Positions 1 through 6,951 of a stretch of 14,448 bases of DNA are shown in pieces. Both the position numbers and the translations under genes were made by a program. The notes under the pieces were generated by a model. It was not told where the DNA came from, made no database searches, and saw only the letters and a list, made by a program, of their open reading frames with translations. Source of the stretch: Propionibacteriales bacterium (GTDB lineage: Bacteria > Actinomycetota > Actinomycetes > Propionibacteriales > Propionibacteriaceae); contig JADGPB010000016.1 of the NCBI GenBank assembly GCA_017882655.1, forward strand, positions 1-14,448, in the 5' to 3' direction. Positions within the stretch are counted from its first letter, which is position 1, and the number at the start of each line of letters is the position of its first letter.

Positions 1-35
1 GGGGGACTGTGTGGGAGAGTAGGACGTCGCCGGAC
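1..35 (+). rRNA. rrf: 5S ribosomal RNA, 3' end (partial)
   Basis: The first 35 bases match the conserved 3' end of actinobacterial 5S rRNA as I know it, with the characteristic GTGTGGGAGAGTAGG segment followed by ACGTCGCCGGAC. The 5' part lies outside the window. The gene marks the end of an rRNA operon, and a strong intrinsic terminator follows within four bases. The exact 3' end could differ by a base or two. Confidence 0.88.
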
Positions 36-38
36 ATA

Positions 39-91
39 CAAACACCCCTCGGGTGTGCAGAAATGCACTCACCCGAGGGGTGTTTGTTGTT
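39..91 (+). terminator. Intrinsic terminator of the rRNA operon
   Basis: Bases 39-54 and 71-86 are perfect reverse complements, a 16 bp GC-rich stem. The intervening sequence forms a second stem (55-59 with 64-68) closed by a GAAA tetraloop (60-63), leaving only a two-base TC bulge (69-70). The right arm runs into a T-rich stretch (TTTGTTGTTG). Its position directly after the 5S 3' end identifies it as the rRNA operon terminator. Confidence 0.88.
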
Positions 92-115
92 GTCAGGGAT
101 CGGTTAGGGCAGGAT
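87..115 (+). promoter_or_regulatory. Candidate promoter for the TPR gene (weak)
   Basis: TTGTTG at 87-92 and CAGGAT at 110-115 are separated by 17 bases and resemble actinobacterial -35 and -10 (TAGGAT-like) elements. The predicted start of transcription would fall at about base 122, the GTG start codon, giving a leaderless mRNA. The same AGGA (111-114) could instead be a Shine-Dalgarno site seven bases before the GTG. Some promoter is expected here because the rRNA terminator isolates the gene from upstream transcription, but the exact elements are a guess. Confidence 0.22.
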
Positions 116-121
116 GACGAC

Positions 122-2212
122 GTGAACAGACAGGGCGACAGCGAACGCAAGGACGGCCCCCGTGGCGGGGACGATCGTCGGGGTTCGGCAGGACGCGGTG
201 GATCTTCAGGTGGTGCGCCCCGGTCGGGTGGCGCGGATCGGGGAGGTGCCGGCCGAGCGAGCGATGGCCGAGGCGCGGCAAGCACAGGACGCCGGGACGG
301 CGGAAGCTCGGGCTCGCGCGGGTCCGGTTATGCCGGGCAGGGTGGTTCGAGCGGCGGCGGCGCGCCCTCCTATGGACGCGGAGCAGCAGCCGGATCGGGA
401 TCGGGCTCACGCCCGTACGGGCAGGGCCGGGACTCGGCCGGGCGCTCCGGAGCGGGCGCTGACCGAGGGGGTCGCGAGCAGGCATCCGGGCAGGCGCCGA
501 GGTCGTACCGACCACGAACGACAGACGATCGGCCCAGCGCGGGCCGTCCGAGCTGGGGAAGTACCGGAGAGCGCGGCAACAGGCCGTACGGAGACTCAGC
601 CCGCCCCAGCCAGGACCGATCCTCTCGAGACTCGAGTTCTGAGCGTGGAGACCGTGGTGGGGCGCGGCGCACTTCGGCTCCCTACGGGGACAGGAGCGCA
701 GGCGGATCGTCGTCCCGACCGCCGCGTGAGGGTTACCGCGACAGGCCCCAGGGGTCGGATCGTGGGCCGCGCTCGACGGATTCCCGGCCGCCCCGTGAGG
801 GTTACCGCGACAGGCCCCAGGGATCGGATCGTGGGCCGCGCTCGACGGATTCCCGGCCGCCCCGTGAGGGCTATGGCGATCGTGCGCGGAGCTCGGATCG
901 TAGGCCAAGTGCCAGTGATTCCCGCCCGCCCCGAGAGGGGTACGGCGACCGGCCGCGGAGCTCGGATCGAGGGCCGCGCGCCACTGATTCCCGTACTCCT
1001 CGCGAGGGCTACGGCGAGCGGCCTCAGGGACTGGTGCGTGGGTCACGCCCGACGGATTCTCGGCCGCCGCGTGAGGGATTCCGCGGTCGTTCCGAGGGTT
1101 CCGATCGTGGACCACGTTCGACTGATTCCCGCCCACCGCGTGAGGGCTATCGCGGTCGTTCCGAGGGGTCGGATCGTGGGCCCGGAAGCGGCAGCGGTCG
1201 GCCGATGCGTCGCGACGAGGCGCCGCGCGCTCAGCGGTTCGTACGTACCTCTGAGCAGTCGGGACCGCCGATGCCTCGGCCGGACCGCGGCCAGCGCGAG
1301 CCGTTGCCACCTGGCGTCGGTCCGCGTGACAACGAGCCGGAGGCCCCAGAGATCAATTCGAAAGACATACCTCGAAGCGTGCGGGCTGAGCTGAAGAGCC
1401 TGCCCAAGGAGCTGGCGAACACGGTGGCCGCGCACCTCGTGGCCGCCGGAGAGCTGATCGAAGTCGACCCGGAGAGGGCGTACGCGCACGCGGAGGCGGC
1501 CAAGCGGCGTGCCGCTCGTCTCTCGCTGGCACGGGAGGCGCTCGCGGAGACCGCGTACGCGGCCGGCCATTACGACGTAGCGCTCACTGAGTTCCGTGCA
1601 CTGCGACGGATGACGGGTTCGCCCGACTACCTCGCTGTACTCGCTGACTGCGAGCGGGCGCTCGGGCGCCCTGAAGCTGCTCTTCGGCTCGTCCGAGAAG
1701 GGGAGCAGTCCGTCAAGGACCCAGCCATGCTCGTCGAGCTCCGGATCGTCCAGGCCGGCGCGAGGGCCGATTCCGGACAGCAGGCGGAAGCACTGCGTCT
1801 CCTTTCGAACGAGATCGAGTCGCCTCGTGGAGTCGTCCCGAAGCCAGCGCAGGCTCGCCTGCGGTACGCGTACGCAGCTCTCCTCCTGGAGCAGGGTGAC
1901 CTGGACGCGGCCCAGGACTGGTTCACGGCGTCAGCGCGGATCGACCCGGAGGGTACGGATGCGCTCGAGCGTCTGGACGAGCTGAACGGCATGGTGCTCA
2001 TCACCGACTTCGAGGACGACGACGAGGACGACGCCGAGGCGGTCCCGAGTGACGACGACGAGGACGCCGTTGAGTCGATTCCGGAGGGCGAGTCGGAAGA
2101 TCCCGAGCCGCCTTCGGTCGATGAGGACGTCGCCGACGTGCTGAGCGAGACCGACGCGCCAGACGAGCCGGATGACCTCTCGACCGGGGGGCCGGAGGAG
2201 ACCGAGTCGTGA
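122..2212 (+). CDS. TPR protein with Arg/Gly-rich repeat N-terminus and acidic C-terminal tail
   Basis: The start is GTG at 122, with AGGA seven bases upstream; reading further upstream would enter the rRNA terminator. The product is 696 residues in three parts. Residues 1 to about 400 are low-complexity, rich in Arg, Gly, Ser, Asp and Pro with many RG dipeptides, and include seven tandem 23-residue repeats (residues 198-358). Residues about 410-625 are an Ala/Leu/Glu-rich helical region with TPR-like helix pairs, for example around the GHYDVALTEF and QGDLDAAQDWF segments. Residues 629-696 are strongly acidic (33 Asp/Glu, no Lys or Arg). No signal peptide or membrane segment is visible. It occupies the Rv1691 position of the M. 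tuberculosis cluster; that protein is, as I recall, mostly just the TPR part. The molecular function is unknown. The opposite charge of the two ends and the neighbouring rRNA operon and tlyA suggest an RNA- or ribosome-related scaffold, which is inference. Confidence 0.85.
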   Translation: MNRQGDSERKDGPRGGDDRRGSAGRGGSSGGAPRSGGADRGGAGRASDGRGAASTGRRDGGSSGSRGSGYAGQGGSSGGGAPSYGRGAAAGSGSGSRPYGQGRDSAGRSGAGADRGGREQASGQAPRSYRPRTTDDRPSAGRPSWGSTGERGNRPYGDSARPSQDRSSRDSSSERGDRGGARRTSAPYGDRSAGGSSSRPPREGYRDRPQGSDRGPRSTDSRPPREGYRDRPQGSDRGPRSTDSRPPREGYGDRARSSDRRPSASDSRPPREGYGDRPRSSDRGPRATDSRTPREGYGERPQGLVRGSRPTDSRPPREGFRGRSEGSDRGPRSTDSRPPREGYRGRSEGSDRGPGSGSGRPMRRDEAPRAQRFVRTSEQSGPPMPRPDRGQREPLPPGVGPRDNEPEAPEINSKDIPRSVRAELKSLPKELANTVAAHLVAAGELIEVDPERAYAHAEAAKRRAARLSLAREALAETAYAAGHYDVALTEFRALRRMTGSPDYLAVLADCERALGRPEAALRLVREGEQSVKDPAMLVELRIVQAGARADSGQQAEALRLLSNEIESPRGVVPKPAQARLRYAYAALLLEQGDLDAAQDWFTASARIDPEGTDALERLDELNGMVLITDFEDDDEDDAEAVPSDDDEDAVESIPEGESEDPEPPSVDEDVADVLSETDAPDEPDDLSTGGPEETES
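713..1195 (+). repeat. Seven in-frame 69-base tandem repeats (23 residues each)
   Basis: Units start at 713, 782, 851, 920, 989, 1058 and 1127, each exactly 69 bases, so the reading frame is kept. The consensus is roughly SRPPREGYRDRPxGSDRGPR followed by STD. SRxPREG(Y/F) and the SDRGPR core are best conserved. Units 1 and 2 are nearly identical at DNA level, suggesting recent duplication. Units 3-5 have GDR/GER variants, and units 6-7 share RGRSEG. The fixed period and preserved frame point to slippage or unequal crossover within the coding sequence. Confidence 0.92.
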
Positions 2213-3153
2213 CGGCCCTGATCGACTCGTACGACGCCGCACTGTTCGATCTCGATGGGGTGATCTACCTCGGCGCCCATGCCGTACCAGGAGTGGCCGA
2301 GGCGATCACCGCTCTGCGCGAGCGTGGCGTCAAGCTCGGCTTCGTCACGAACAACGCTGCGCGCTCGCCCCAGGCTGTCGCGGCGCACCTCCAGGAGCTC
2401 GGGATCGACGCGACGCCCGACGACGTCGTGACGAGCGCCCAAGCAGTCGCGCGACTGATGGCTGCTGCTCTGCCGGAGGGCGCGCCCGTGCTCGTGGCGG
2501 GCACACCTGCGTTGGAGGCTGAGATCCGCGCGGTCGGACTGACGCCAGTGGCGTCCTCAGCGGATCGGCCGGCCGCTGTCGTGGTCGGGTACGCCCCGCA
2601 GCTCACGTGGGCGGACCTCAACGATGCCTGCTTCGCCGTACAGGCGGGTGCGGTCTGGTACGGATGCAACCCCGACCGGACGCGTCCGCAGGTCGAGGGC
2701 CAGGCCATCGGTCTCGGCGCCATCCTCGACGCGATGCGGGTGGCGATGCCCGAGCAGGAACCGATCCTGGCCGGCAAGCCACGTCGTCCGCTGCTCGACG
2801 AGACGCTGCGCCGCCTCGGGGCCGAGCATCCGATCTTCGTCGGGGACCGGCTCGACACCGACATCGAGGGCGCGCACGTCATCGGCATCGACTCGCTGTT
2901 CGTCCTGTCCGGGTCGCACGGGGAGAGCGACTTGCTGGCGGCGACACCCCTGCAGCGCCCCACGTACGTGGCGGCCGACATCTCGGGGCTGCTCCAGCCG
3001 GCGGTGGGAAGCGGCGACGGCCCCCTTGACCGGCTGTGGCGCGCGGCCCAGGCCGGATGGCGCGCGGCTGACCGTACCGGTGGGACGGGCGAGCGAGCCC
3101 GCCCGCTCGACATAGGCTTCTCCCGTTCTTCCACCGACCAGGAGACTTCATGA
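2209..3153 (+). CDS. HAD-superfamily (class IIA, NagD-like) phosphatase
   Basis: Hydrolase of 314 residues acting on small phosphorylated metabolites in the cytoplasm. The start is GTG at 2209, overlapping the TPR stop by four bases, with GGAGGAG at 2194-2200. All HAD motifs are visible: FDLDGV with nucleophile Asp14 and Asp16, Thr47 in FVTNN, Lys190 in AGKPRRP, and Asp213/Asp218 in GDRLDTDIEGAH. The large cap between motifs II and III (about residues 80-185) fits class IIA. The gene sits at the position of Rv1692, which has been reported as a glycerol-3-phosphate phosphatase. By synteny the same substrate is plausible, but it cannot be read from the sequence. The C-terminal 40 residues are low-complexity and probably not part of the fold. 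Confidence 0.92.
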   Translation: MTALIDSYDAALFDLDGVIYLGAHAVPGVAEAITALRERGVKLGFVTNNAARSPQAVAAHLQELGIDATPDDVVTSAQAVARLMAAALPEGAPVLVAGTPALEAEIRAVGLTPVASSADRPAAVVVGYAPQLTWADLNDACFAVQAGAVWYGCNPDRTRPQVEGQAIGLGAILDAMRVAMPEQEPILAGKPRRPLLDETLRRLGAEHPIFVGDRLDTDIEGAHVIGIDSLFVLSGSHGESDLLAATPLQRPTYVAADISGLLQPAVGSGDGPLDRLWRAAQAGWRAADRTGGTGERARPLDIGFSRSSTDQETS

Positions 3154-3740
3154 GGACTCGCAACGCGACCACCGACCTCGCGCTCATCGCCGTATTCGCC
3201 GCGCTCGTCGCCGCATGCACGCTTGTGCCGGCGATCCCCGTCGGCATCGGCGTCCCCATCACGCTGCAGACGCTGGGCGTCATGCTGGCGGGCCTCGTGC
3301 TCGGTCCGCTGCGAGGCTTCCTCGCCGTGCTGCTGTACGTCGTCGTCGGCCTCGCCGGTCTGCCGGTGTTCGCTCAAGGGGGAGCGGGTCTTGCGAACCT
3401 CGTCAAGCCGTCAGCCGGGTACCTGCTCGCGTTCCCGTTGGGGGCGCTCGTCACGGGTGCCCTCGCTGCCTGGACGCGCAACGCCCACGTGTGGCGGCCC
3501 CTCACGCTCGCGCTGAGCGCGATCGGGGGCGGCATCCTCGTCGTACATCCCCTGGGCATCCTCGGCCTGATGGTCAACGCCAAGCTGTCCCTTGCGAAGG
3601 CCTTCGGCGTGGATCTGGTCTTCCTGCCGGGTGACCTCGCCAAGGTCGCCATCGCCGCCACTGTCGCGGTGGTCGTCCACAAGGCCTTCCCTGTGCTGCT
3701 CGCCTCCCGATCGCGGAGCGTGCCGGCCACGTCGCAGTGA
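3150..3740 (+). CDS. bioY: Biotin ECF transporter substrate-binding protein BioY
   Basis: Integral membrane S-component that binds biotin. It has 196 residues, close to the usual family length. The start is ATG at 3150, overlapping the HAD stop (ATGA), with GGAG at 3141-3144. BioY hallmarks are GVPITLQTLGVMLAG (34-48), the loop LPVFAQGGAGLANLVKPSAG (71-90, which is typical of the biotin-site region) and PGDLAKVAIAA near the C-terminus (160-170). About six hydrophobic segments are visible. The ATPase and T-component genes follow with four-base overlaps, so this is a dedicated BioMNY-type system. No BioQ-like operator palindrome was seen upstream; expression is probably driven from the TPR/HAD transcript. 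Confidence 0.95.
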   Translation: MRTRNATTDLALIAVFAALVAACTLVPAIPVGIGVPITLQTLGVMLAGLVLGPLRGFLAVLLYVVVGLAGLPVFAQGGAGLANLVKPSAGYLLAFPLGALVTGALAAWTRNAHVWRPLTLALSAIGGGILVVHPLGILGLMVNAKLSLAKAFGVDLVFLPGDLAKVAIAATVAVVVHKAFPVLLASRSRSVPATSQ

Positions 3741-4432
3741 TCGAGCTTCGCGACGTCACCGTCACGGTGCCCGCCACCGGCCTAGACAGTGAGGCTCGGG
3801 CGCTGCTCTCCGACGTCAATCTGACGCTCACCGAGAAGCGGATCGCCGTCGTCGGGGCGAACGGGTCAGGCAAGTCGACGCTCCTTCGCCTGCTGAACGG
3901 GCTCATCCTGCCGAGCCGTGGCCACGTACGGGTCGACGGTCTCGACACGGCCACCCACGGCGGCGACGTGCGCCGACGGGTCGGCTTCGTGTTCACCGAT
4001 CCGCTCGCACAGCTCGTCATGCCGACGCCGATCGAGGACGTCGCGCTGAGCCTGCGTCGTACGTTGCCGCGCGCGGAGCGACGCGACAGGGCGGCTCAGC
4101 TCCTGGACGCGTACGGGCTGGCGCACGTGCAGCACTCGAGCGTCTATGACCTGTCGGGGGGCGAACGTCAGCTCGTCGCCCTGGTGAGCGTCCTCGCTGT
4201 CGAGCCGGCCGTCATCGTCGCGGACGAGCCCACCACCCTCCTCGACCTGCGTAACCGCAACCGGATCCGTGACGAGCTCGCTCGACTCGACCAGCAGCTC
4301 ATCGTCGCGACCCACGATCTGGAGCTGGCGCAGGACGCGGAACGCGTGCTCGTCGTCGATGGCGGCCGGATCGTCGCCGACGGCCCGCCGGACGTGGCGA
4401 TCGGCGCCTACGTCGAGCTGGTGGGCCGATGA
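3737..4432 (+). CDS. bioM: Biotin ECF transporter ATP-binding protein BioM
   Basis: ABC ATPase of the biotin ECF transporter, 231 residues. The start is GTG at 3737, inside the bioY stop (GTGA); there is no good Shine-Dalgarno, so translational coupling is likely. Motifs: Walker A GANGSGKST (40-48), signature LSGGERQ (139-145), Walker B VIVADEP with Asp163 and Glu164, D-loop LLD (168-170) and switch His193. The Q-loop is unusual: the canonical FQxP is FTDP here, with Thr87 where Gln is normally found, although Gln92 is close by. It would power uptake with BioN and BioY at the inner face of the membrane. Confidence 0.93.
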   Translation: MIELRDVTVTVPATGLDSEARALLSDVNLTLTEKRIAVVGANGSGKSTLLRLLNGLILPSRGHVRVDGLDTATHGGDVRRRVGFVFTDPLAQLVMPTPIEDVALSLRRTLPRAERRDRAAQLLDAYGLAHVQHSSVYDLSGGERQLVALVSVLAVEPAVIVADEPTTLLDLRNRNRIRDELARLDQQLIVATHDLELAQDAERVLVVDGGRIVADGPPDVAIGAYVELVGR

Positions 4433-5085
4433 GGGCCGCGGACGAGCTGTTCGGCACGTACCGGCCGTCCGGCAGTCAGCTCGAGGCAGTCTCGGTCGGC
4501 TGGAAGTACGTACTCCTCCTGGTCCTCACCATCCCTGCCATCGCCGTCGGGCGCTGGTGGTTCTCCCTGGGGGCCGTCCTCGTCGCCGTCGCGATCCTGA
4601 TCTGGGCGAAGGTCGGCGTCCGTCGCGCCGTCGGGCTCGGCACCGGCATGGTCGTGGTGTGTGCCTTGATCGTCGCTGTTCAAGCGCTCGCCGGCCAGGT
4701 CGTGGCCGGCGTCGTGATCGTGGAGAACCTCGTGCTGGCCTTGTACGCGACGCGACTGCTCACGCTCACGACGCCCATCCCGGAGCTGGTCGACGGCATC
4801 GCGACCGCGTGCCGTCCCCTGAGACTGATCCGCGTCGACCCTGACCGCATCGCCCTGGCCGTGGCGGTGATGCTCCGCAGCCTGCCGCACCTCCTCGGGG
4901 CGTTCGACGACGTGCGGGAGGCGATGACCGCCCGCGGCCTCCGGCGCAACCCCGTCGCGTACGTCGCACCCGTCGTCGTACGCGCTGTCGCCTACGCCCA
5001 TGCCACGGGAGACGCGTTGGCGGCTCGGGGCCTGGGGGAGGACGGCGGGAGGACCGCCCACGCGGACACTACGATGGCGCCGTGA
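4429..5085 (+). CDS. bioN: ECF transporter T-component BioN
   Basis: Transmembrane coupling protein of 218 residues linking the BioM ATPase to BioY. ATG at 4429 overlaps the bioM stop (ATGA). Hydrophobic segments lie at about 26-41, 45-60, 67-88, 90-112 and near 178-191. Two Ala-Arg-Gly motifs, the ATPase-contacting coupling helices of ECF T proteins, are at 168-170 (MTARGLRRNP) and 199-201 (LAARGLGEDG). Because the gene is adjacent to bioY and bioM and each has a single copy here, a dedicated group I biotin module is more likely than a shared energising module. Confidence 0.92.
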   Translation: MRAADELFGTYRPSGSQLEAVSVGWKYVLLLVLTIPAIAVGRWWFSLGAVLVAVAILIWAKVGVRRAVGLGTGMVVVCALIVAVQALAGQVVAGVVIVENLVLALYATRLLTLTTPIPELVDGIATACRPLRLIRVDPDRIALAVAVMLRSLPHLLGAFDDVREAMTARGLRRNPVAYVAPVVVRAVAYAHATGDALAARGLGEDGGRTAHADTTMAP

Positions 5086-5297
5086 GCGAGCAGCCGCCTG
5101 TCACGGGCCGCGAGGACATCGACGACGCGTGCCGCGACGTCGCCGATCTCAGCGACGTACCGAGCACCGAGCACGTCGAACGCCTGACGCGCGCGCACGA
5201 GACGGTCTCGGGGGCCCTGACAGGTGTCCCCCTGGTCGCGCTGCCCAAGCCCGGAGGGCCTGCCGTGCCGATGCTGCCCGAGCCTGGACGTCGGTGA
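5082..5297 (+). CDS. Small hypothetical protein at the Rv1693 position
   Basis: A 71-residue soluble protein starting at GTG 5082 within the bioN stop (GTGA) and ending one base before tlyA. The N-terminal two thirds is acidic and predicted helical (about residues 10-47, with heptad-like spacing), followed by a Pro-rich tail (PLVALPKPGG to PEPGRR). I do not recognise a domain. A short gene occupies the same slot upstream of tlyA in mycobacteria (Rv1693), so this is probably the positional equivalent. Its function is unknown; the position suggests a helper of, or translational lead-in to, tlyA. Confidence 0.7.
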   Translation: MSEQPPVTGREDIDDACRDVADLSDVPSTEHVERLTRAHETVSGALTGVPLVALPKPGGPAVPMLPEPGRR

Positions 5298-5298
5298 C

Positions 5299-6024
5299 GT
5301 GCGCCTCGATCAGGCGCTCGTCAGTCGTGGTCTCGCCCGGTCGCGGCAACACGCGAGCGAGCTGATCCGGTCAGGTCTGGTCACCGTCGACGGCGTGACC
5401 GCCTCCAAGCCCTCGCTTCCCGTCGCGGACGTCGCGCAGCTCGACGCGCCCACCGACGCATACGTCGGGCGCGCGGCCCACAAGCTGCTGGGTGCGCTGG
5501 CCGACTCAGGGACCGCCGTGGCAGGTCGTGCGCTCGACGCCGGTGCCTCGACAGGTGGTTTCACCCAAGTGCTGCTGGAGGCCGGCGCCGAGAGGGTCTA
5601 CGCCGTCGACGTGGGGCATGACCAGCTCGTCGCGGCGTTGCGCGCGGACCCGCGCGTCGTCGTCCACGAGGGCACGAACCTGCGCGATCTGACGCTCGAA
5701 CACGTCGAAAGCGAGCCGGTGGACGTGCTGGTCGCCGACGTGTCGTTCATCTCGTTGCGTCTCCTGCTCGTGCCGATGCTGGGGGTGCTCCGTCCCGACG
5801 GTGTGGCGCTGCTCATGGTGAAGCCGCAGTTCGAGGTGGGGCGTGAACGACTCGGTGCGGGCGGTGTTGTCCGCGACGAGCGCGACCGGATCGCCGCTGT
5901 CGACGGAGTCGCGAAGGCCGCCGAGGGACTCGGCTGGTCCGAGGACTGGCGCGGTACGTCCCAGCTTCCTGGCCCCGCCGGAAACGTCGAGTACTTCCTT
6001 CGTCTGCGTCGATCCGGACACTAG
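5299..6024 (+). CDS. tlyA: TlyA family rRNA 2'-O-methyltransferase
   Basis: Ribosomal RNA ribose methyltransferase of the hemolysin A/TlyA family, known for modifying 23S C1920 and, in the longer type, also 16S C1409 (E. coli numbering). I chose GTG at 5299 (241 residues) because the S4 RNA-binding domain begins immediately (RLDQALVSRGLARSR) and the upstream stop ends at 5297. The frame is open further upstream, but that stretch overlaps the previous gene and shows no homology. The S4 domain covers about 2-60. The SAM site is LDAGASTGGF (79-88). The K-D-K-E tetrad is visible as Lys62 (AAHKLL), Asp147 (VADVSF), Lys175 (MVKPQFEVG) and Glu231 (NVEYFLRL). The protein ends only ten residues after that Glu, shorter than the M. 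tuberculosis protein as I recall it. Confidence 0.94.
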   Translation: MRLDQALVSRGLARSRQHASELIRSGLVTVDGVTASKPSLPVADVAQLDAPTDAYVGRAAHKLLGALADSGTAVAGRALDAGASTGGFTQVLLEAGAERVYAVDVGHDQLVAALRADPRVVVHEGTNLRDLTLEHVESEPVDVLVADVSFISLRLLLVPMLGVLRPDGVALLMVKPQFEVGRERLGAGGVVRDERDRIAAVDGVAKAAEGLGWSEDWRGTSQLPGPAGNVEYFLRLRRSGH

Positions 6025-6033
6025 GGTGTGCGC

Positions 6034-6951
6034 ATGACCTCCCCCTCCGGTACGCAGCGGGTGGTGGCTGTCCAGACGCACCTCGGCCGCCCTGAGGCGG
6101 TCTCCGCCGCGTGCGACTTCGTACACTCGGTCACCGCCCACGGCCTCCTGGTCGCGGCCGAACCCGATGTGGCTGAAGCCCTCCATGAGTGCTCGCCCGA
6201 CACCCAGGTGATCGACACGAACGGTACGGACGGGCTCGAGATCGTCGTGGTGTTCGGCGGTGACGGCACGATCCTCAAGGCCGCGGAATGGGCGCTCGGC
6301 AAGAGGGTTCCGGTGCTCGGAGTGAACCTCGGGCACGTTGGCTTCCTCGCCGAGCTCGAGGTCAGTGACCTGCCGCGGATCGTCGACCAGGTGATCCGGC
6401 GCGACTATGTCATCGAGAACCGCCTCACGATCTCGGTCGAGCTTCAGCCTGATCCCGAGGCAGAAGTGATCTGGCGGTCGTTCGCCGTGAACGAGGTGTC
6501 GATCGAGAAGCTCTCGCGACGCAAGATGATCGAGGTCCTCGCCCAGGTCGACGGGCTGCCCGTGTCCCGGTGGGGGTGCGACGGGCTACTGGTGTCCACT
6601 CCGACCGGCTCGACCGCGTACGCGTTCTCTGCGGGCGGGCCCGTGATGTGGCCCGAGCTTGAGGCGTTCCTCATGGTGCCGCTCAGCGCCCACGCGCTCT
6701 TCGCGCGACCGCTGGTGCTTGGTCCCGAGAGCGAGGTCGTCGTCGATCTCCTGGGCGGCGACGCAGTTCTCTGGTGCGACGGGCGCCGCACGGTGGACGC
6801 GCCCTTGGGGTCCCGCGTCACGGTCCGTCGTCACGACAACCACCTTCAGGTGGCCCGGCTCTCCGTGCAGCCCTTCACCAACCGCCTCGTCAAGAAGTTC
6901 GGCCTGAGCGTCGAGGGCTTCCGTTCCGGCTACGAGCACGGCCCGGGCTGA
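6034..6951 (+). CDS. nadK: NAD kinase
   Basis: Phosphorylates NAD to NADP in the cytoplasm. I chose ATG at 6034 (305 residues) because AGGG at 6023-6026 is seven bases upstream; an in-frame GTG at 6028 adds two residues but leaves no room for a ribosome binding site. Family motifs are present: FGGDGT (74-79; Asp77 is the catalytic base), LGVNLGHVGFLAE (95-107), FAVNE (150-154, the NAD-binding Asn-Glu) and TPTGSTAYAFSAGGP (189-203). The length is typical. It lies between tlyA (nine-base gap) and recN (one-base overlap), as in other actinobacteria. Confidence 0.95.
   Translation: MTSPSGTQRVVAVQTHLGRPEAVSAACDFVHSVTAHGLLVAAEPDVAEALHECSPDTQVIDTNGTDGLEIVVVFGGDGTILKAAEWALGKRVPVLGVNLGHVGFLAELEVSDLPRIVDQVIRRDYVIENRLTISVELQPDPEAEVIWRSFAVNEVSIEKLSRRKMIEVLAQVDGLPVSRWGCDGLLVSTPTGSTAYAFSAGGPVMWPELEAFLMVPLSAHALFARPLVLGPESEVVVDLLGGDAVLWCDGRRTVDAPLGSRVTVRRHDNHLQVARLSVQPFTNRLVKKFGLSVEGFRSGYEHGPG

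Noticed and set aside
713..1195. Possible CRISPR-like array in the regularly spaced repeats.
   Set aside because: The whole 69-base unit repeats in frame inside a gene. There are no unique spacers separating identical short repeats, and no cas genes.
93..1394. Long open frames overlapping the TPR gene in another + frame (162-1394) and on the minus strand (93-1310).
   Set aside because: They mirror the GC-rich repeat and low-complexity codons, have no recognisable domain and lack sensible starts. The TPR frame alone continues into a folded domain.
3090..3109. Six-base inverted repeat CGAGCG/CGCTCG just before bioY as a possible riboswitch or operator.
   Set aside because: It is short, GC-only and inside the HAD coding sequence; such pairs are expected by chance in this composition. 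No biotin-regulator (BioQ-like) palindrome was found there.
5224..5298. Upstream extension of tlyA (25 more residues from GTG 5224).
   Set aside because: It overlaps the small gene and has a Cys/Pro-rich sequence unlike TlyA proteins; the S4 domain begins right at GTG 5299.
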